This document shows, one piece after another, positions 1 to 13,100 of a DNA stretch of 41,519 bases. Numbering within the stretch: the first letter of the stretch is position 1; the number at the start of each line of letters is the position of its first letter. The translations under genes and the position numbers were made by a program. The stretch comes from Treponema sp. (lineage in GTDB: Bacteria > Spirochaetota > Spirochaetia > Treponematales > Breznakiellaceae), in the NCBI GenBank assembly GCA_031258305.1, contig JAIRNA010000013.1, positions 1 to 41,519 of the forward strand, in the 5' to 3' direction. Below the pieces are notes generated by a model. It was not told the DNA's origin and made no database searches. It saw only the letters and a program-made list of their open reading frames with translations.

Positions 1-1134
1 GTTGCACATAACACGGGAGCGATAAAGTCCACACGTTTTGAGTTTGATACCGCGGATCCTGAGATACGCGATGTCGTATGGGGAAATACCGTTCAAGTCG
101 GCGTGACCCACTACGTAAATGGCGGCTTTACTCTGAAGTTCGATGCCTTTGACAGCAACGCCTTGAAAGATGTCTCCATAACGCGGAAGAGCGGCGGGAC
201 GAGTGATAATATTGTGCCTACCCTAGTAAAAAACGGGACGAACCAATGGAATGTAACGCTGACGGAGAAGGTGGGAACCGGTGACGGCGAACTGGGTGGC
301 GGCAGTTACGAATACACGCTCTTGGTGAGAGATGCGGCGGACAAAACCACGACGCAGACTTTTACGGTGGCGGTAGACACAACCGCGCCCGTTGTGGATT
401 TGAAGTTCCCGGTTGAGAACGTAGGAGATGCCATGTCCGTGGTGATGAACGCCGAATTGTCCATAAACGGCACGGCTGCGGACGGGCCGACCGGTTCAGC
501 GAGCGGAGTAGAACAGGTATTCTACCAGATAACCGACTCGGCGGCCGCGCCGCCCCTGCCAACGGATTACAACGCGCTCGGCGGGTGGAAATTGTCTAAC
601 GGCATGTCGCAGTGGAGCGCCACAGAGTTGTTATCGTCCACGCAACAAGGGAGTCAGTATCTGCACGTGTTTGCACGGGACGTTGTACATAACGCGGGAG
701 CGATAAAGTCCACACGTTTTGAGGTTGATACCGAGAACCCTGAAATAGGCGATGCCGTATGGGGAAATACCATTCAAGTCGGCGCGACCCGCTATGTAAA
801 CGGCGGCTTTACCCTGAAGTTCAGCGTTTTTGACAGCAACGCCTTGCATAACGGCGCCCCGATTTCCTTAACACGGAAAATCGTCGGTGGGACAAGCGTT
901 GATGTTAAACCTAGTATTGAAAAAACGGGATATTACAAAGGTGATTTCTCGGACCAGAAGTACGGCTCATACGGCAACTTTAACGAAAAAAACCTTTGGG
1001 GTGTAACCCTGACGGAAAAAGTGGGAACCGGTGACGGCGAACTGGGTAGCGGCAGTTACGAATACACGCTCTTGGTAAAAGATGTGGCGAACAAGACGGC
1101 GACGCAGACTTTTACGATAGCGGTAGACATAACT
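1..1134 (+). repeat. Near-identical 681-bp (227-codon) tandem repeat in the giant gene
   Basis: Bases 1-395 correspond to 682-1134: base 1 aligns with base 682, and long stretches are identical or nearly so (around GCGATAAAGTCCACACGTTT and GGTGACGGCGAACTGGGT). The second copy carries an insertion of about 35 codons in its middle. A more diverged third copy lies at about 3415-3890. Identity at DNA level points to recent duplication or gene conversion within the array and offers substrate for recombinational length change. Confidence 0.85.
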
Positions 1135-4100
1135 CCGCCTGAAATTGAAGTTACGGGCGTAACCCCGACCGTTGCGGAAGCAGGCGGAACCTACACCGTG
1201 AACGGTATTGCGCGCGTGAACTTCAACGCCTCTGACAACGAGGGTATCGGCGAAGAGAACTATGGTAACTCCTCCAAGCGGCAAATCAAGTACCTCTTAT
1301 CAACAGAAAAAAACCTCACAGACGCGGAGACGATTTACAAAGAGAGTGATGCGGTTCTTGTTGACAATTTCCCGAATTACGACGACGGCAAGAGCGGCAG
1401 CGTAATGGTAAAACAATCGGAATCCAAGTCTCTGTACATCAACACACAGAAACTCACCGATAAGGCGGAGGCTTATCTTTACATTGCGGTGCAAGACCGC
1501 GCAGGGAATTTCGGCTATTCCAAAACGACGCTCTACGTTGACCAGAGTACCGATAAGCCGAGTATTGTGTTTACGGATATTGATACAACTATCAAGACTG
1601 TAAGCGATTTGCTGGGCAAAGGGTCCGCCAATGTGCTTGGCTCGGATGCGAAGATACGGGGGACGTTCACCGACGACGACGCGATTGACGTAACGACTAC
1701 AAAGCCCAAACTTGTTATCTGGAAGGAGAATGAGGAGAACGACAAGAAGTCCCTTGATTTGACCGGACTGACAGGTACCGGCACGGTGAGTTTCAGCCTA
1801 AACCGGCAGACTCTGGGCGGGGCTTTCAATGCCGTCGACCTTGCGGAAGGCGTCTACTTCTTCACGCTTGAGGTCAGCGATGCGACGAGCGGCGATTTCG
1901 CGGTAACGTCCGTGCAAACAACGATTGGGGAAATCTGTTTTGCGGTTGACACCGACAATCCCAAGATTACCGTAACGACGCCGACACGCGGCTCCTACCA
2001 ATCCGAAACATTTACCTTGTCTGGAACCATCGCGGACAATAGCAACAAGGCGACGGGGTTGCCGCCTGTGCTCACCATAAAAGACCCGGACGACGCGAGC
2101 GCGTCCTCATTTACATTCACGTATTATGATGCGGCAACAGGTGAATGGGCGTGGACGTATGCCGTAACTGGTATAAGCGATATGGAAAAGACGGTGCGAA
2201 TCGTTGCGAAGGACCGGTTTGGTAAGGAGACGACCGATGATTTTACCGTAGAGTTTGACAAGACCGCGCCGATTGTTACCATAAAACAGCCCGTCATCAA
2301 CAAGTGGTTTGAAGGCGTAACTATGGCGTTCAACGGTTCTTTGAGCGACGACAGCGGCAAGGGGCTACAGAAAGTTTATTATTTTATCATGAAGCCGGGC
2401 GTTATGGCGGTGCCGACGGCGCCTGCGTCTCCGCTTGATACGACAAAGGTAGACGTACAGTGGCAGGAGGCGAACATAACCGGCAACACGTGGTCGATTA
2501 TGGCGGACTTGAGCGATGATGCGGTAGCCGTGGAAGGGACAAACGTCCTTTACGTGATAGGCTACGATGCGGCTGGCAATGGTCCTGACAAGGACACGGC
2601 GAACTGGAATTCTGGGGCGCCTGTTTGGTCGAATAGTTGGGCGAGTAATGTTCCGAGCAAGAATACAGCCGCGTCAACGCTCACCTTCATGGTAGACCGT
2701 GCGGCGCCTGTTGCAGACTTGAAGTTCTACAAGGCTTCGGATTCGACCTATACTACCGCGCTTGCAGACAAGGACTACATTGACGAAGGCTTCAGTCTCT
2801 ACGGCACGGTAACGGACTCCAATGAATTGGCTACTCTGGTCGTGAAACAGAACGACGCCGAGGTACCGCTGACGGCGAGCGAGCTTACCCAGACAAACAG
2901 CAAGAGCTGGAGCGTAAATCTTGCGGGATTGCCCCGCGCCCCGAACAATCTGTCAACGACGCTCGCGAATCCTGAAGGCGTATATGTCTATACCATCGAG
3001 GTTGCGGATAAGAGCGTAGGCTTGCTGCATAATGTTACGTTGAAGCAGACCCTTACGGTAGACACGAGCGGGCCCGCGGTAACGATAATGTCGCCTGCGG
3101 AAGGCGAGCCGTTCAACTCCGCATCGATCACGGTTACTGGAGCGGCGGATGACGGGACGGCAGGCGCGGGTGTGTCCAAGGTATATTTCCGCATAGGAGG
3201 GCCCGCTACAAATTATACGGTTCCTAATGGAACGGAGGTGGATGGCGACCCTAATAACATCAAAAATTGGGTGTTGGCAAACGGAACGACCCAATGGTCA
3301 AAGACGGGCGTAGCTATAGGCTCTATTGAAGGATCGTTGAAGTTTACCGCGTTTGCGGAAGACGATCTGGGCAACAAGGGCGCCGCGAGCGTCCATAACT
3401 TCTACGTGGACGCGTCCAATCCAGAGATTCTCGACGACGATTACGTCGCAATTTCAGCGGAGAAATACACGAACGGCGCATTTACGCTGAAGTTCACCGC
3501 GTTTGACAGCAATATACTGAACACGGAAGCCACTGATGCCGGGGGCAAGCTTGCAGGCGTTGTCATAACGCGGACAAGCGGCGGTACTCCGACTGAGGTC
3601 TTCAATGCGTACACGGTGAGCGATGGCTTTAAAAGTATTTCCGAGAATGCCTACACGGATAGCTATGGAAACAAGCTCACTATTAAAGGGACGTATACCG
3701 GGGTATTAGATGGTAGGCTGTCCATTAAGGATTACAGCCTGGAGAAGGTTTGGGGCGTTACCCTGAATCAGAACGACTTGGCAAGCGGACTTTTGGCAGA
3801 TGGAATATACGACTACACGATCACCGTAACAGACGCGGGCGGCAGAACCGCGTCCAAGACCGTCACGATAACCGTTGACGCGGCAGCGCCTTCGCTTGAC
3901 GTAACGAGATTTACCGCGTTGGTGAACCGCGACGTGGGCGGCGGCGACGGATTACTGGACTATGTAAACGGAGTGATTCAGTTTGCGGTATCCGCGTCCG
4001 ATGAGAACGGGCTCGCGGTGGCAAACCCCTTGCAGTACTGGATACTGCCCGCGAGCGCGGCGACTCCCGCCCCGACCGCGACGAATTGGACAAGCGCGGG

Positions 4101-7100
4101 CGGGACGTTCTTCGGGCGTTCCGACCAGCCTTTGATTAACACGGAAAGCGGTTCCGACAACCAGTCAACGCCTGCGACTTTTGACCAAACGGGTACAAAA
4201 GCCGCGTCTACATACAAGCTTCACATCGGCGCGATGGACAAAGCCGGCAACATAGGACTTACCACGTACAACACGGATGCCCATGCGGACTATTCCTTTG
4301 TCATCAATCAAGAGACGGATAAGCCGTTTGTTTCTATAACATCCCCGGGCGCCGATGCGTATGTGGGATCGAGCCACCTGGTGCAAGGCGTATTGACGGA
4401 CGACGACGGGTTTAAGGCAAGCGCGAGCGACAACGACCGTATCGAGATACACTACACTACGGACGGCGGTAGCAACTGGCAGCCCGTAAAGGGTACAATT
4501 ACCACGACAAAGATCACAGACTTTGAATACAACTTCACCTATTCGGTAGCGGATATCGGCAATACGCCGATATGGGTACAAGTAACCGCGAAGGACGATG
4601 CGAGCAAGAAACTGGTAATAGGAGGTTCAAACGCGCCTCAGGTGACGGCAGTCGAGACGGTCAACTTTACGATTGATTCGACGCCGCCCGCTCTATCGGT
4701 GGCAACGGCTGAGGACACCTTTAACAAAAATTTCAGTCTCACGGGGAGTTTTGTAGAGCGGAACTACAGAACCGGTACGCTTCAGGTAGGCATCAACGGC
4801 GGGGGGAAAACCGCTTTAACGCCCACACAAGACGTGAATTTTGCCACTAATAGCACGTGGAATTGGACCTACAATGTTGATTTAAACGCTTTACAGGACG
4901 GGGTGAACACCATAGAGTTTGAGGTCTACGACGCGCGCGAGCAGGTGGGGAGGAAGTCGGTAGTGGTGAACAAAGACACAACCGCGCCGACGGTTACGGT
5001 ATCGGAGTTTAAGAATTTCGTGACCGTAACCAACGCGGGCAATACGGTGAACTACGTGAACGGCGTTGTCAAGTTTGCGGTCCTAGCATCCGACAACATA
5101 GGAACCAAGGAAACCCGTTACTGGCTGTTGCCCAAGACATCCGATGCATCCGCCGAAAGCGCCCGTGTAATAGGACTTGGAAGCGCGATGGGCGCTTTGG
5201 GTTATGATACGTCAAAGGCTGTCGACGCCGCAACCAACAATCCTGCCAATGGCACGGTGTTTACCGGCACAGAGGTTACCCTAGACACGGCAAGCGACGT
5301 GGACAATCAGCAGTCACCGGTTGCCATTGTGGATAAGACGGAATACACGCTCTACGTGGGGGTTTCGGACAAAGCCGGCAACGCGTTTGTTTATACCTAT
5401 CTACCTAACGCCGCAGTGAACTATTCCTTTCATGTAGACCAGTCCACCGATGCTCCTGTTTTGACATTTGATAATTTAAGCGTTGGGGAAGAGAACTTCA
5501 TAGCGGGCGGCGTCTTGAGCGGGAGCATTACCGACGACGACGGCTTTGCTCAGGCTGAGAGCCTTGTCATTGCGTTTGCGCCCGACAACAACGGCACCCC
5601 CGACGACTGGAGCATACTGACAGGATTTACGCCAGCGCGGACAATGATCGGCACACGCGAAATCAAGTGGTCAACGGCGCTGCCCACGGACATAGCCACT
5701 GACGGAGCGTATCATATACGTGTGAATGTGACAGATGATGGAACGAAGAAGGTGGGAGCCGAAGGGGACAAGCTTTTTACGGGAACGCCTGTGCAGTTTA
5801 CGTTAGATACGACCCCGCCGATACCGGCGATTACCACGTTAGGGGTCGCAGACGGTACGCTTGCCGCATCGGTCAGCAGCGCCCCTGCTATAAAGGGAAC
5901 GCTGGTTGAAACGAACCCATTGTCGCTCACGGTTACGGTGAAGGACGGCGTCGGCGCAACGGTTGCGGAGGGATTATTTAACCAAGGGATGTTAAGCACG
6001 AGTGACTGGGCGTGGAACTGGGCGCCGAGTACGGGCGCGGGCGCTTTCGTCGACCTGCCGGACGGTCCCTACACGGTGGTAGTGGAAACCATAGACCGCG
6101 TAAACACGCAAGCCCACAGCGGAAGCGTACAAAGCGTCTTCAACAAAGACACAGCCGCGCCGAGCATTGCGTTCTCGAACCTGTCGAAGGAAATGATACT
6201 CACCAGAGAACTGATGTTGGAAGTGGCGGACGAGAGCGATGGGTACACCGGTTGGACAGGGCACGGTTTGTCCGGCTCGCCGACCAATGCGGAGATTCAC
6301 ACGAAGGCGTTGACCGTTTATAAGGAAACAAAGGCGGCTATGACGGACATCATCCGCAATACAGATACAAACCTGCGGGGGACGTTCACGGATGAGTATT
6401 CGGGCGTTACGAAGTTTGACTATCGATTTGACACTGACCCGTATGACGACACCGCCATTGACGATGCCAACAAGACGATGTGGCGGTCGGGAAGCGGCAA
6501 ACTGGGAACGCCGAACGCGAAGACCAGCAGTTGGATCATCCCCATACCGGCGGCGAACGAAACGGCCGGTAGCGCGCCGTATACCGATAGTTCGACTTAT
6601 CCCGTAAAGGACGGCATCCGCCGCGTAACGATCCGCGTGTATGACGCGCTCGGCAACGCGGGAGCGAAGACCGACATAGCCTTCTACCTTGACCGGGAAG
6701 CGCCTGTGTTTGACTTGACGCAATTCGGCGGCGGAGCCAGCGGCAACGACGCGGCGAGTCTGATTTACAGCGTTGGAGGACTGGCTAACGATATGGATGT
6801 TGTCTTTACCCTGAAAGGCGGCGTCCGGGACGCGAATATCAAGACTCTGAGTGTCAGCGGAGTCGGCGGAGTTACGCCTGTCTTGAGCGGCGAGACGGAA
6901 TCCGGGAAGGAATTTACGTATACGGTAACGAAGAGCGCCTTCACCGCGCTTGCGGAAGGCTTGCATACCATCACCTTGAACGCCGTTGACATCGCGGATA
7001 ATAATGCACAAACGACGTGGACCTTCGTCAAAGACACGACGCCGCCGGAGAATACGTTCCTTAACATGAGCGGGCTGGCGAGCAATACCGCTTCGAATCC

Positions 7101-10100
7101 GTTCCTCTTCGGGGACGGCTCTGCGAAGGTAATGGGTTCCACGTTAGACGCGACGAGCGGTCTGAAGTCTCTTACATACACCTTGCAGGCGAAAAATGGG
7201 GTGGACTGGAGTAATCCTGTTGATAAAAGCGTCGACCAACCGCTTACCGCAACCCCCACGTGGAACATCGTATTGGGCGGCGGCGGCTTGAGTCTTAATG
7301 ATGGGCAGTACCGCATTAAGGTAATGGCGGAAGATAACGCGAAGCGGACCGGTGGAACGGATAATCCTAATACAACGGTCAACGGGACTGGTTTATCCGA
7401 GTGGATATACTTTGTTCTGGATACCATAAACCCGATTCTGTCCGTTGAATCGACCAAGCAGTACTACAATGGGGACATTCCGTTGAAAGGAAACGCGACT
7501 GACGATAACGGCATTGCCTCAGTTGAGGTTTCATTTAGTTCGTTCCCAACAGAATCCAAGAAATCCTTGACGACGGATGCCAGCGGCAATTGGGCGGTAA
7601 TAATGCCGATAGCTGATAGCGCGTACACCCTTACGCAAGGCAAGCAGACCATCAACATCACGGCCTATGACAATGCGGGACACGCGACCACCGTGCAGAA
7701 GGAATTCACCCTCGATACAACGCCGCCTGACGGCGTTGTCGTGAAACAGCCCAATGCGTCCGGCGCACGTGTTACCGGCAAGCTCACCGTGAGCGGAGTC
7801 GCAAACGACAACAACTCGGTTTCCAAGATTTTCTACCAGATAGGCAAGCCCGACCTAACCGAGACCAGTACGATTGCCGCAGGCAAAGCCTATACCATAC
7901 AGACGCTTGGCACCGTGTCCGAGTGGACGGCTGTCGGGGCGCCGCTGAACGCACAGGTTGGAACGGCGTTCATAGCGGATAAGGGCGGAACCGTAAGCGG
8001 AACCGCTCGTGCATGGAAGGATACCCTGCTTGACTCAGCAACGGCCGCGACCGATACGACGCCCACCACTATAACATGGAGCGGCGGCGTGTGGGCGTGG
8101 AACGTAGCGTTTGCCGAGCTCAAGTACTTCGTGAACGCGAGCGGCGCAGCCGCCTATGACGGCACGGGCGGTACCTACGGCGTGCAACGCTACCGGTACA
8201 CATCGGCAACTGACGACCAGCTTATTACATATGCTAATGACAACAGCAATTTGACGCAGACTGCGCCTGAAAACAATGTATGGGACGTTCCCATCAACGT
8301 ACTGGTATTTGACAGCGCGGGCAACGCGACTGCGTGCGATTTCTACATCACGGTTGATCCGCATATGGACAAAGCCACGAGTGAAATCCTCACGCCTGAC
8401 GGGAAACAGGCGGTCGGCGGCACAGTGCGGCTCACCGGTACCGCATCGGATAACAACATCGTGAACAGCGTATGGGTGCGCGTAAGCGGCGCGGCGCATA
8501 CGGACACCGAGGTTTGGGTTGATCCTCATGACCATACCAAGGGATACACGAACTGGAGTTTCTCCGAATGGACGGAATCAGGCGCGAACGGCAGTGCTGA
8601 CAAATGGTACGATTGGGACACTAACTGGTCGAGCAGTGTCGCCGCGAACACGACCTATGCGGGATCAGACTCGAGCCTGGGAGTGGGCTGGCACGCGGCA
8701 AGCCTCCAGGGGCCGGGCAGCGGAATGGTGAACTGGTACATCAACCTCAACGCTAACGGGAAGCTGAATCCGCCGTCCGGGACTAATGAAAGGACAGTCT
8801 ACATCGAAGTATTCGCACGGGATACGAAAAATGATAACGATTACACAAGCTTAGTGAACAGCGTGAACGGGTACATCACCCGCTCCATCCTCACGTTCAG
8901 TAGTAACGTGCCTATTATCGAGAACATTACGGTAACGCCGCAAGGCGGAAGCGCGGAGAATTACACGTACCAGATGCAGATTTCCCAGACCGTTACCATT
9001 GAGGCGGACGTGAAGGACTCAGACGGAATCTCCGCGATTACGGTGCAAGCGACCGGAGGGACCCCGATTCCCGTTAAGGATAAGACGGACGAAACGATCG
9101 GTAATCTGAAAGTTACCGCGAAGGTTGCTGACGATAAAACTATTACAAGCGGGGAAACTATTAAGGCGGGTATGAGGTACTATGTCGCTGATGAAACAAG
9201 CTTTAGCTACGCTGGTTGGTCGACGGGAACCAAGATTTTTACTGCGGGAAGTACGGACAGCGCATCGCCCGGCGGCGTACTTTACGAAGAGGATGTCAAC
9301 GGCTTTTTCGTCTACCATGTGGAAATGACCATTGACAGCGCAAGCCTCTTTCCAGAGGGTACGGGTACGTATGGGCTGGCTTTATCTACAACGGATGATT
9401 CAGCATCGTCACTCTCGGCGAGTCAGGCTATGAGCTTCCAGATTGACAACTACTTCCCACGCGCGGTTTACACCGCGTCGACGACTGCGGTCGGGGACTA
9501 CACCCTGCGAGGCACGGTGAACGACGCGCCGACGTCAGGCAGCATACAAGGCTTGAAATCCGTCACCGTGTATTTCAGCAGGGACGCTGTGTACTATATG
9601 CCGAGCGCGACAAAGAGCAGCGGGATGATGGTTCACATGGTCTCAACAGACTCATCTGCACAGACGACGGTCAAGGCGCGGAAGTGGGACGGAACGAATC
9701 TTGCCGTCCCGGCGGACGTGGTGTATCCGAAATCAGGGTACGGCATCGTGATTGACGTTGATGAATCGGCAAGCGGCGAAAAGGACGGCGACAATTTCGT
9801 TGAATACTGGTATGACAATGCAGGCTCGGAAAAGACCTGGGGCGCGACCTTTGATTCAACGGTTATCACTGACGGCAAAATAACGGTACATTACCTGGCC
9901 GAGGACCGCGCGGGCAATAAGACCTACGCGGAACAGGAGGTCTACTTCCAGAACCACGCGCCGTCAATCACGTCTCTGACCCTCGGAACGCCGTTAATCG
10001 GCTCGACTATTACGGCGGAAGGACAGAAGTCGATAAACGACCGCTACTTGGACAATGTATTCACCGTGCGGAACAGCTTGTTCCAGATAAAGCTCAACGT

Positions 10101-13100
10101 GAGCGGGGGCAACGGCGATAAGCATTACCGCATGAGTTACCTCACACGCTCGGCGGGTCCGATAAGCTCCATAATGAAAGACAAGATATACACGGTTGCC
10201 AGTACCAACGCGGGCTTTGACTTCAAGACCATCGGCGCGGAGGACAGCATAGTCGGGGCGCCCTTTGTGGCGACCAGAAATGAAACCACGCTTAACGGCG
10301 CGACGGTATTTGAGTATACGCCGACTGCGCTCGTTAAGACGGACGCCGGCGGCATAGGAAACGGCGCCGCGGTAAGCGCCGCTGTCGATTTTACAAGCTC
10401 GGCCTTTGGGAGCGGCGCGGACCTGATAGCAGACTCTGCGGACTATGCGGTTGTAAGAGTCGGCGGTACGCTGACAGCGGGACAAAAGTATCGTATAGAG
10501 GAACTGGGAGACACGGCTTGGTCGAGCCTTGTGGGGATCGCTAATGCGGAGAAAGGCTCTACCTTCATCCCATTAACGAATACAACAATGACTGGTTCGG
10601 GCGCAGCGGTTACGAGCAACGACCGGTATTTCTTCGTCAAGGTCTGGGACAGCACGATGGCTGGCGCAGGGGAAACGGAACAGCTCAGTGACTTTGTGCT
10701 GCTTGCGGTGCGTGTTGAGAATGAGGACAAGCGGCCGCCTGTAACCCAGCTCTACGACCTGAATCCCAAGGCGGAAACGACGCTTGCCGCAAGCGTCAGT
10801 CCTGTGGTCATGGTGGGAAGCGCGACGACGGTACAGAATACGACGAAAGGCTCGCTCTACCTCGCGGGCGGGAAGATATCCGGGCATATCGAGCCGCGAG
10901 ACGGCAAAGGCGATGGAACGACCATAGACACAGCGAAGGCGAACATCTGGTTGGAACACGAGCTCGACGAAAACGGGGACGAGAAGAACCCAATCGTTAT
11001 TAAGCCCAGCGGTTTTGTGAAAGACACGGCATCTGGCATCGTCGTGTTGCGGGGACAGGCGCAGGACGACCAGCGTATTACCGCGCTGTACCTCGACTTC
11101 GAAGGAGCGAAGCGCAAGATACTTGAGGCAGACACTGACGGGCGACTCAAACGGTCCGGGGCATTGACGACGGATGATGTGGGCGTGTACCAGACCCTCG
11201 GTCTTGACGGGCATTATGTGGAGTGGACGTATCGCTGGAACACGGAGCTGATGAGCGGCGATATAACGGTTACCGCACGCGCGGAAGACAAGTCCGCGGG
11301 CGCGGCGAACCAGGGCGCGGCAGGCGGCGGCGGCGTGAGCCCAGACAGGGGAAATGCGGCGGATAATACGGAGTACAACAGTATAGGGCTGTCCCTCGCG
11401 CCGTATATTACGACCTTGACGCGGTTCAAGAACAGCGCCGGCATGACAGAGGCGGACAAAGCGCCGGCGCTCCGCTCCAGGAACGGCTGGTTCAGCTTCA
11501 GGCGGGGCGTGGGCGATGTCGAAAGAATGCAGATAGAAGGCTTCAACCTTGCAGGCAGCGTCACATCGGTAAAGATAGACGGCGTGGACGGCGGGACCCT
11601 GATGCAGAACCTGTTGCAGAACGGAACTTACTACATCGATGTACCGAGCGCCGTAACGAGCGGCTACGTTACCTACACCGCCGACGGCGTGGAAGCGGTG
11701 AACAACCGCAACAACAACGCGAACAGTTGGAACACGAGTCAGGAGGCGCTTGTGGGTAACGAATCTTCCGCATTATGGAACGATGACCGAGCCGTGCACC
11801 TGTTCGACAGCCACAACATCGAGGCAGGCGCCAATCAGGGACACTTCAGGAACCCGACCGTTGTCGGCTCCATAGTCAAGCCCGCCATGACGATTGACCC
11901 GAGCACAGGCAGGCTCTGGGCTTCCTGGAGCAGTTACATGATAAATAATACCGCGGTCAATCATGCCAATGGCGGCGGTGCCGGCAGTACCCGTATGCCG
12001 ATGTACTTCAGCCACAACAGCGACGGAGACAACGGCGCTACCCTTCCCAATAACGCAAGACCGGTGTCCTGGTCAATGGACCCGTCTGAAGACACGGATA
12101 TTAGCTGGAATACGACGGACAACAGGAGGAGCATCGTGTATCTGGCGAACTATATGACGAGCGGCTATGGGGACGGAGGCTTGTGCTTCTGGGATACAGG
12201 AGATGGCGTCCAAGATATGAAGACGGGAACCCCAGTGGAACGCTTTGACAATGCAGGTAATAGCCAACTGCTCCAGTTCATCAATCCCCGCATCGTGAAT
12301 GATGGAAACGTCTCCCACATAGCGTATTACGACGATAAATATCATGTATTGCGGTATTGGAATACCAACAAGTCTGGAGCGCTACGAGGATGGGAGGCGC
12401 CTGGGGTTGTCGTTGATGGTGTTCGGCCCGCCTCGCTGCTCCAAACCTTCGAAAACAACGACGAGTTCAGTGAGTGGAGGGGGACCAATTACCAAAATAA
12501 GCCGGCTACTGCTACTTTCTATAAGTACGGCGATGATAATAGTTATGTGACAAAAGGTGTAAAGACTCCAACTGATACACGTACGAGGATTGGTGGCTTG
12601 TACAATAATAGTAGTTACATCGCCTATATGTTTGCGAAAGCCGATGGAATATTAACGTCTCTTTCCAACGGCGTAACCGTTAGCCTTACGGATCCCGTAA
12701 CTGCGATAACGCCTCCTCCAGATCCAACTGCGCCTGACGCGGGCAACTACAGCGCGATTGACGTGAACAGCGCGGGCATACCGGTCATCGCATACCTGGT
12801 GCAGGACAAAGCCGCAGGCACGGAGAAACTCAAATACGCGTACGGCAACGCAGCAGACGCAACCACCTTTACCACCGCAGACATCGCCACCATAGGCATT
12901 TCAACCGCAGGACGCTATGTGTCTATGCGTATTGACAAAGATACCGCAGCCGGGAGGCTAAACGTCATGCACATCGTGTTTATGGACAGCGACAACGGGG
13001 ACTTGGTCTACATCAAGGGAACGCCGAGCGGCACAAGCGGCGCGTATACCTTCGGTGCCCCGGTCGTCATCGACAGCGTGGGCAATGTGGGCAAGTGGGC

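Noticed and set aside
5992-7011. 339-codon open frame on the minus strand inside the giant gene
   Set aside because: Arg/Val-rich with no family similarity, and lies antisense to clear Ig-like coding sequence; long antisense frames are common in this G+C-rich repeat gene.
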